This document shows positions 58,928 to 64,000 of a stretch of 64,000 bases of DNA, piece by piece. The first letter of the stretch is position 1. Each line of letters starts with the position of its first letter. The position numbers were made by a program, and so were the translations under genes. The notes beneath the pieces are model-generated. The model worked only from the letters and a program-made list of their open reading frames with translations. It had not been told where the DNA came from and did no database searches. The DNA is from Bradyrhizobium amphicarpaeae (GTDB taxonomy: Bacteria; Pseudomonadota; Alphaproteobacteria; Rhizobiales; Xanthobacteraceae), in the NCBI RefSeq assembly GCF_002266435.3, contig NZ_CP029426.2:3564001-3628000 (forward strand), written 5' to 3'.

Positions 58928-61804
58928 ATGATCGAGAAAAATTACCAGCCCGCCGATATCGAAGCCCGCATGTCCGTGGTGTGGGAGGACAGCCTGGCCT
59001 TCAAGGCCGGCCGTCCTGACCGCCGCGACGCCGTGCCCTTTACCATCGTGATCCCGCCGCCGAACGTGACGGGCTCGCTGCACATGGGCCATGCCCTCAA
59101 CAACACGCTGCAGGACATCCTGTGCCGCTTCGAGCGCATGCGCGGTCGCGACGTGCTGTGGCAGCCCGGCACCGACCATGCCGGCATCGCCACCCAGATG
59201 GTGGTCGAGCGGCAACTGACGGAGCGCAAGCAGCCCGGGCGCCGCGAGATGGGCCGCGAGAAATTTCTCGAGCGGGTCTGGCAGTGGAAGGCCGAGAGTG
59301 GCGACACCATCATCAACCAGCTCAAGCGGCTCGGCGCCTCCTGCGACTGGTCGCGCGAGCGCTTCACCATGGACGAGGGCCTGTCGAAGGCCGTCGTCAA
59401 GGTGTTCGTCGAGTTGCACCGTGACGGGCTGATCTACAAGGATAAGCGCCTGGTGAATTGGGACACCAAGCTGCTCACCGCGATCTCGGATCTCGAAGTG
59501 CAGCAGACCGAGGTCAAGGGCCACCTCTGGTATCTGCGCTATCCGATCGAGGGCAGAACATTCAGCCCCGAGGATCCCTCGAGCTTCATCGTCGTCGCCA
59601 CGACGCGGCCCGAGACCATGCTCGGCGATACCGGCGTTGCCGTGCATCCCGAGGATGAGCGCTATCTGAAGCTGGTCGGCAAGAACGTGATCCTGCCGCT
59701 GGTGGGCCGCAAGATTGCGATCGTGGCAGATGACTATTCCGATCCGGAAAAGGGCTCGGGCGCGGTCAAGATCACGCCGGCCCACGACTTCAATGATTTC
59801 GAAGTCGGCAATCGCCACGGCCTCGCCCGCATCAGCGTGATCGACCGGGAAGGTTGTCTCGATCTCGTCGACAACGAGGATTATCTGCGCGACCTGCCCG
59901 AAGGCACCGCGCAATTCGCCGAGGAATTCCACAAGGTCGACCGCTTCGTCGCGCGCAAGCGCATCGTCGAGCGTCTGGAATCGTTCGGCTTTATCGAGCG
60001 GATCGAGCCGCATACCCACATGGTGCCGCACGGCGATCGCTCGAACAGCGTGATCGAGCCGTATCTGACCGACCAATGGTATGTCGACGCCAAGACGCTG
60101 GCAAAGCCGGCGATCGCGGCGGTGCGTTCGGGCGAAACCAATTTCGTGCCGAAAAACTGGGAAAAGACCTATTTCGAGTGGATGGAGAACATCCAGCCCT
60201 GGTGCATCTCGCGCCAACTCTGGTGGGGCCACCAGATCCCGGCCTGGTACGGCCCGGACGGCAAGGTGTTCGTCGCCGAGACCGAGGAGGAGGCCGTCAG
60301 TCACGCGCTCGGCTATTACGTCGAGCAGGAGGTCATCACGGCCGAGCAGGGCCGCGAGATGGCGCTCGACCGCAACAAGCGCGAGGGCTTCATCACCCGT
60401 GACGAGGACGTGCTCGACACCTGGTTCTCTTCGGCGCTGTGGCCGTTCTCGACGCTCGGCTGGCCCGCGGACGCGCCCGAGGTGCAGCGCTACTATCCGA
60501 CCAATGCGCTGGTGACCGGCTTCGACATCATCTTCTTCTGGGTCGCCCGCATGATGATGATGGGCCTGCACTTCATGAAGGAGGTGCCGTTCTCGACCGT
60601 CTACATCCACGCCCTCGTCCGCGACGAGAAGGGCGCCAAGATGTCGAAGTCGAAGGGCAACGTCATCGATCCGCTCAACCTGATCGACGAATACGGCGCG
60701 GACGCGCTGCGCTTCACGCTGGCCGCGATGGCGGCGCAGGGTCGCGACATCAAGCTGGCCACCAGCCGCGTCGAGGGCTACCGCAATTTCGCGACCAAGC
60801 TGTGGAATGCGTCGCGCTTCGCCGAGATGAACCATTGCGCCGTGCCCGACGGTTTCGAGCCGGCGAAGGTCAAGGAGACGCTGAACCGCTGGATCGCGCA
60901 TGAGAGCGCGCACACCACGCGCGAGGTGACCGAGGCCATCGAGGCCTATCGCTTCAACGACGCGGCAGGCGCGATCTACCGCTTCGTCTGGAATGTCTAT
61001 TGCGACTGGTATGTCGAGCTCGCAAAACCCGTTCTGCTCGGACCGGACAGCCCGGCCAAGGACGAGACCCGCGCCATGGTCGCCTGGGCGCGCGACGAGA
61101 TCCTGAAGCTGCTGCATCCCTTCATGCCCTTCATCACCGAGGAGCTGTGGGAAGTGACGGCCAAGCGCGATGGTCTGCTCGCATTGGCGCAATGGCCGCT
61201 GAAGCCGGCCGAACCGACCCCGGAGCAGCTCGCAATGCTTGCTGCTGCGGCCGGACCGACCGATCCGCTGGTGTCCCCGATGCTGATCATGCCGATCTTC
61301 GACCACGCCGACTTCACGGACCCTGCGGCGGAAGCCGAGATCGGCTGGGTGATCGACCTCGTCACGCAGATCCGTTCGGTGCGCGCCGAGATGAACATAC
61401 CGCCGGCGACGCTGACGGCGCTGGTGCTCGTGGGCGCATCGACTGAAACCAGCGAGCGCGCGCCACGCTGGGCCGAAATCGTCAAGCGCATGGCCCGGCT
61501 GTCGGACATCTCCTTCGCCGATCGCGCGCCCGACGGAGCGGTCCAGCTGCTCGTGCGCGGCGAAGTCGCGGCACTGCCGCTCAAGGGCGTGATCGACGTC
61601 GCCGCCGAGCGCGCGCGTCTCGACAAGGAGATCGGCAAGGCCGACGCCGATATCAAGCGCGCCGAGGCCAAGCTCGCGAACGAGAAATTCGTCGCCAACG
61701 CGGCCGAGGAGGTCGTCGAGGAGGAGCGCGAAAAGCGCGAGGCCGCGCTGGCCCGCAAGGCCAAGCTGCTCGAGGCGCTGGAGCGGCTGAAGCAGGCCTC
61801 ATAA
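58928..61804 (+). CDS. valS: Valyl-tRNA synthetase
   Basis: 958-residue class I aminoacyl-tRNA synthetase charging tRNA-Val. The HIGH-type motif is PPPNVTGSLHMGHALNN and the KMSKS motif is GAKMSKSKGNVIDP. The CP1 editing domain shows ATTRPETMLGDTGVAVHPEDERY and GSGAVKITPAHDFNDFEVG. The C-terminal arm is a coiled coil (RLDKEIGKADADIKRAEAKLANEKFVANA), as expected for ValRS. ATG 58928 begins the conserved MIEKNYQPADIEARM. The stop lies two bases from the convergent mpg stop. Confidence 0.97.
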   Translation: MIEKNYQPADIEARMSVVWEDSLAFKAGRPDRRDAVPFTIVIPPPNVTGSLHMGHALNNTLQDILCRFERMRGRDVLWQPGTDHAGIATQMVVERQLTERKQPGRREMGREKFLERVWQWKAESGDTIINQLKRLGASCDWSRERFTMDEGLSKAVVKVFVELHRDGLIYKDKRLVNWDTKLLTAISDLEVQQTEVKGHLWYLRYPIEGRTFSPEDPSSFIVVATTRPETMLGDTGVAVHPEDERYLKLVGKNVILPLVGRKIAIVADDYSDPEKGSGAVKITPAHDFNDFEVGNRHGLARISVIDREGCLDLVDNEDYLRDLPEGTAQFAEEFHKVDRFVARKRIVERLESFGFIERIEPHTHMVPHGDRSNSVIEPYLTDQWYVDAKTLAKPAIAAVRSGETNFVPKNWEKTYFEWMENIQPWCISRQLWWGHQIPAWYGPDGKVFVAETEEEAVSHALGYYVEQEVITAEQGREMALDRNKREGFITRDEDVLDTWFSSALWPFSTLGWPADAPEVQRYYPTNALVTGFDIIFFWVARMMMMGLHFMKEVPFSTVYIHALVRDEKGAKMSKSKGNVIDPLNLIDEYGADALRFTLAAMAAQGRDIKLATSRVEGYRNFATKLWNASRFAEMNHCAVPDGFEPAKVKETLNRWIAHESAHTTREVTEAIEAYRFNDAAGAIYRFVWNVYCDWYVELAKPVLLGPDSPAKDETRAMVAWARDEILKLLHPFMPFITEELWEVTAKRDGLLALAQWPLKPAEPTPEQLAMLAAAAGPTDPLVSPMLIMPIFDHADFTDPAAEAEIGWVIDLVTQIRSVRAEMNIPPATLTALVLVGASTETSERAPRWAEIVKRMARLSDISFADRAPDGAVQLLVRGEVAALPLKGVIDVAAERARLDKEIGKADADIKRAEAKLANEKFVANAAEEVVEEEREKREAALARKAKLLEALERLKQAS

Positions 61805-61806
61805 AG

Positions 61807-62409
61807 CTATTTCGGGAACGGCTTGCTCAGGAACTTCGAGCCCCTGACGCCATAGCGCCAGGGGAGCTCGACCGCCTTGGTGATGCCGATCCGGATGCCG
61901 GCCACCACCTCGACATCTTCCGTCCGCGCATGCAGCGCGATCGGCGGCCGGTCCAGCGGCAGGGTGTTGTGCGCGATGGTGATGCCGAGCGCCTCGGTCA
62001 GCTTGCCCGGGCCCGAGCACAGCGCGTGCACCTCCTGGAGATGACGACGGCGGCGCATCGCGGCAAGGCCATGCGTCGGCTCCAGCGCGCGGATCAGCAC
62101 GGCGGCCGCGGAGCCAGCCTCCTCGCAAACGAAGTTGACGCACCAATGGATGCCGTAGGAGCGGTAGACATAGGCAAAGCCGGGCGGGCCGAACATCACC
62201 TGGTTCCGCGGCGTCGGGCCGTTATAGGAGTGCGCCGCCGGTTCGGTATGATGATAGGCCTCGACCTCGACGATGATGCCGCCGACGCCGTCCACGAGCA
62301 TGGTCGCACCGATCAGGTCCGGCGCGACCTCGCGGACGTCGCGGGCGAAAAAGGCTCGCTTCAGGACCTTGCCGAGCCGAGGTGTGGAAGTCTTCGAGAC
62401 TGGAGCCAT
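61807..62409 (-). CDS. mpg: DNA-3-methyladenine glycosylase (AAG/MPG type)
   Basis: 200-residue monofunctional glycosylase that removes alkylated purines during base excision repair. The catalytic glutamate lies in [24 protein letters not shown]. The DNA-intercalating and pocket residues are in [41 protein letters not shown] is a strong family motif, and the C-terminal [15 protein letters not shown] ends as in other members. It starts divergently from lipA with a 130-base shared promoter region. Confidence 0.93.
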   Translation of the reverse strand: MAPVSKTSTPRLGKVLKRAFFARDVREVAPDLIGATMLVDGVGGIIVEVEAYHHTEPAAHSYNGPTPRNQVMFGPPGFAYVYRSYGIHWCVNFVCEEAGSAAAVLIRALEPTHGLAAMRRRRHLQEVHALCSGPGKLTEALGITIAHNTLPLDRPPIALHARTEDVEVVAGIRIGITKAVELPWRYGVRGSKFLSKPFPK

Positions 62410-62539
62410 TCGAGGAGAGAATCGCTTGAGAACAGAGCAGGATATTGCCCATATCTGCCATGTTCCCTGAAGCGGCGCGAGCCGGGTTGCGGCTGGCAGG
62501 CAGACAGACTAGGTAGGACCTGAACAGACCGGACAGACC

Positions 62540-63496
62540 ATGGTCGTTATTGTCGATACCATCGCGAACCCGCTGCGCCCGCGTCACCCCGAAAAGGTGA
62601 ATCGCCCTGACTCCGCTTCGCCGCCGAAGCCGGACTGGATCCGCGTTCGCGCGCCCAACACCCGCGGCTATGCCGACACCCGCAACATCGTGCGTGCCAA
62701 CGGCCTGCACACGGTGTGCGAGGAGGCGGGTTGCCCGAATATCGGCGAGTGCTGGGACAAAAAGCACGCGACTTTCATGATCATGGGCGACACCTGCACC
62801 CGCGCCTGCGCCTTCTGCAACGTCAAGACCGGCCTGCCCAATGCGCTCGATGCGGCCGAGCCGAAAAACGTCGCCGAGGCCGTGGCCAAGCTCGGGCTTG
62901 CCCATGTCGTCATCACCTCCGTCGACCGCGACGATCTCACCGACGGCGGCGCCGAGCACTTTGCCGAGACCATCCGCGCGATCCGCGCCGCGTGCCCCTC
63001 GACCACGATCGAGATCCTGACGCCCGATTTTCTCCGCAAGGAGGGGGCGCTCGAGGTGGTCGTTGCCGCCAAGCCCGACGTCTTCAACCACAATCTCGAG
63101 ACCGTGCCGTCGCGCTATCTCACGGTGCGGCCGGGCGCGCGCTACTTCCATTCAATCCGGCTGCTGCAGCGGGTCAAGGAGCTCGATCCCACCATCTTCA
63201 CCAAGTCCGGCATCATGGTCGGTCTCGGCGAGGAGCGCCACGAGGTGCAGCAGGTGATGGACGATCTGCGCTCGGCTGACGTCGATTTCCTGACCATCGG
63301 CCAGTATCTGCAGCCGACCCGCAAGCACCACGCCGTGATGCGCTACGTGCCGCCGGACGAGTTCTCGTCCTACGAAAAGGTCGCCTACACCAAGGGCTTC
63401 CTGATGGTGTCGGCGAGCCCGCTCACGCGCTCGTCGCATCATGCCGGCGAGGATTTTGCGAAACTGAAGGCCGCGCGGGCCGCAACCGTCCGCTGA
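62540..63496 (+). CDS. lipA: Lipoyl synthase
   Basis: 318-residue radical-SAM enzyme that inserts two sulfurs into protein-bound octanoyl groups. The auxiliary cluster ligands are [12 protein letters not shown], and the radical-SAM ligands are [15 protein letters not shown] (CxxxCxxC). Other landmarks are [52 protein letters not shown] and [12 protein letters not shown]. The C-terminal [16 protein letters not shown] includes the serine that ligates the auxiliary cluster (RSS). The ratA-like gene follows after 18 bases, probably in the same transcript. Confidence 0.97.
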   Translation: MVVIVDTIANPLRPRHPEKVNRPDSASPPKPDWIRVRAPNTRGYADTRNIVRANGLHTVCEEAGCPNIGECWDKKHATFMIMGDTCTRACAFCNVKTGLPNALDAAEPKNVAEAVAKLGLAHVVITSVDRDDLTDGGAEHFAETIRAIRAACPSTTIEILTPDFLRKEGALEVVVAAKPDVFNHNLETVPSRYLTVRPGARYFHSIRLLQRVKELDPTIFTKSGIMVGLGEERHEVQQVMDDLRSADVDFLTIGQYLQPTRKHHAVMRYVPPDEFSSYEKVAYTKGFLMVSASPLTRSSHHAGEDFAKLKAARAATVR

Positions 63497-63514
63497 ACCG
63501 CCATCTGAGTCACC

Positions 63515-63994
63515 ATGCCCAAATTTTCGAGCAAGCGCCGTGTCAATCACAGCGCCTCCGAGATGTTCGATCTGGTCGCCGACGTCGAGCGCTATCCGGA
63601 ATTCGTGCCGCTCTGCAGCGCGTTGAAGGTGCGCCAGCGCATAGCCAAGCCCGACGGCACCGAGGTGCTGGTCGCCGACATGACGGTGTCGTTCAAGCTG
63701 GTCAAGGAATCCTTCACCAGCCGCGTGAGCCTCGACCGCGCCAATCTGAAAATCCTGGTCGAATATCTGCAAGGTCCGTTCAGCAATCTCGAGAATCGCT
63801 GGACGTTCGAGCCCAAAGGCCAGGAGCAGGGCAACGGCGTCTGCGACGTCGGTTTCTACCTCGCCTACGAATTCAAGAGCCGCATGCTGGCGCTGCTGAT
63901 GGGCTCGATGTTCGACGCCGCCTTCGCGCGGTTCTCGACCGCGTTCGAGAAACGGGCGGATGCGATCTACGGCCGGAAGCTCGCGTCGTCGTAG
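63515..63994 (+). CDS. RatA/COQ10-family START-domain protein
   Basis: 159-residue protein of the polyketide cyclase/COQ10 (START-like) superfamily. The N-terminal KRRVNHSASEMFDLVADVERYPEFVPLCSALKV is the family signature, and LVEYLQGPFSNLENRWTFEPKG plus CDVGFYLAYEFKSRMLALLMG complete the fold. COQ10-type members chaperone ubiquinone, while E. coli RatA is described as a translation inhibitor; the alphaproteobacterial location after lipA favours the quinone-binding role. The gene is complete and ends six bases before the window edge. Confidence 0.9.
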   Translation: MPKFSSKRRVNHSASEMFDLVADVERYPEFVPLCSALKVRQRIAKPDGTEVLVADMTVSFKLVKESFTSRVSLDRANLKILVEYLQGPFSNLENRWTFEPKGQEQGNGVCDVGFYLAYEFKSRMLALLMGSMFDAAFARFSTAFEKRADAIYGRKLASS

Positions 63995-64000
63995 GTTATC

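Overview
The window looks like chromosomal DNA from an alphaproteobacterium of the Rhizobiales, most likely Bradyrhizobium or a close relative. The GC content is high and the genes are densely packed. It carries an Aap-type general amino-acid transporter, a PopZ/DUF2497 gene next to valS, a methyltransferase-like gene next to tolC, lipA followed by a RatA/COQ10 gene, and intergenic repeats I associate with Bradyrhizobium. The genus call is inference from family recall; no search was run.

Layout. 1-5.2 kb: the end of an alpha-2-macroglobulin-like gene and pbpC. 5.2-9 kb: a four-gene envelope sugar-transfer operon (GT83, PAP2 phosphatase, GT2, LABN small membrane protein). 9-12 kb: a Na/phosphate cotransporter and metC on the minus strand. 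12.4-17 kb: aapJQMP. 17-24 kb: three tandem SPINDLY/OGT-type TPR glycosyltransferases, then a DUF805 gene and cysK. 26-35.5 kb: an RND efflux operon with an outer-membrane factor, an adaptor and two pumps. 35.5-39.3 kb: a DTW-domain tRNA modification enzyme, a polysaccharide-type ABC exporter, tRNA-Cys and small proteins.

39.7-46.5 kb is an amide/nitrogen acquisition cluster: a binding protein, a fused permease-ATPase, a free acetamidase/formamidase, a second acetamidase fused to an AraC-type regulator, and a RidA protein. A textbook sigma-54 promoter precedes the fusion gene. 46.5-49.6 kb is a lower-GC, tightly coupled five-gene minus-strand operon (two Nudix proteins, a degenerate histidine phosphatase, a NeuD-like acetyltransferase and an unrecognised membrane-anchored protein), followed by a Bradyrhizobium-type repeat. 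This looks acquired and is one of the two best candidates for an undescribed system.

50.6-54.2 kb is an envelope-stress operon (PspA-like, YqiJ-like OB-fold membrane protein, flotillin). Its first ORF runs in frame from what looks like the N-terminal part of a TnpB (IS605 OrfB) protein into PspA; this is the other leading candidate. 54.3-64 kb is mostly core genes: a secreted small protein, tRNA-Asn, a small acidic protein, a PCMT-like methyltransferase, tolC, popZ-like, valS, mpg, lipA and ratA-like. No CRISPR array, rRNA, integrase or intact insertion sequence was seen.
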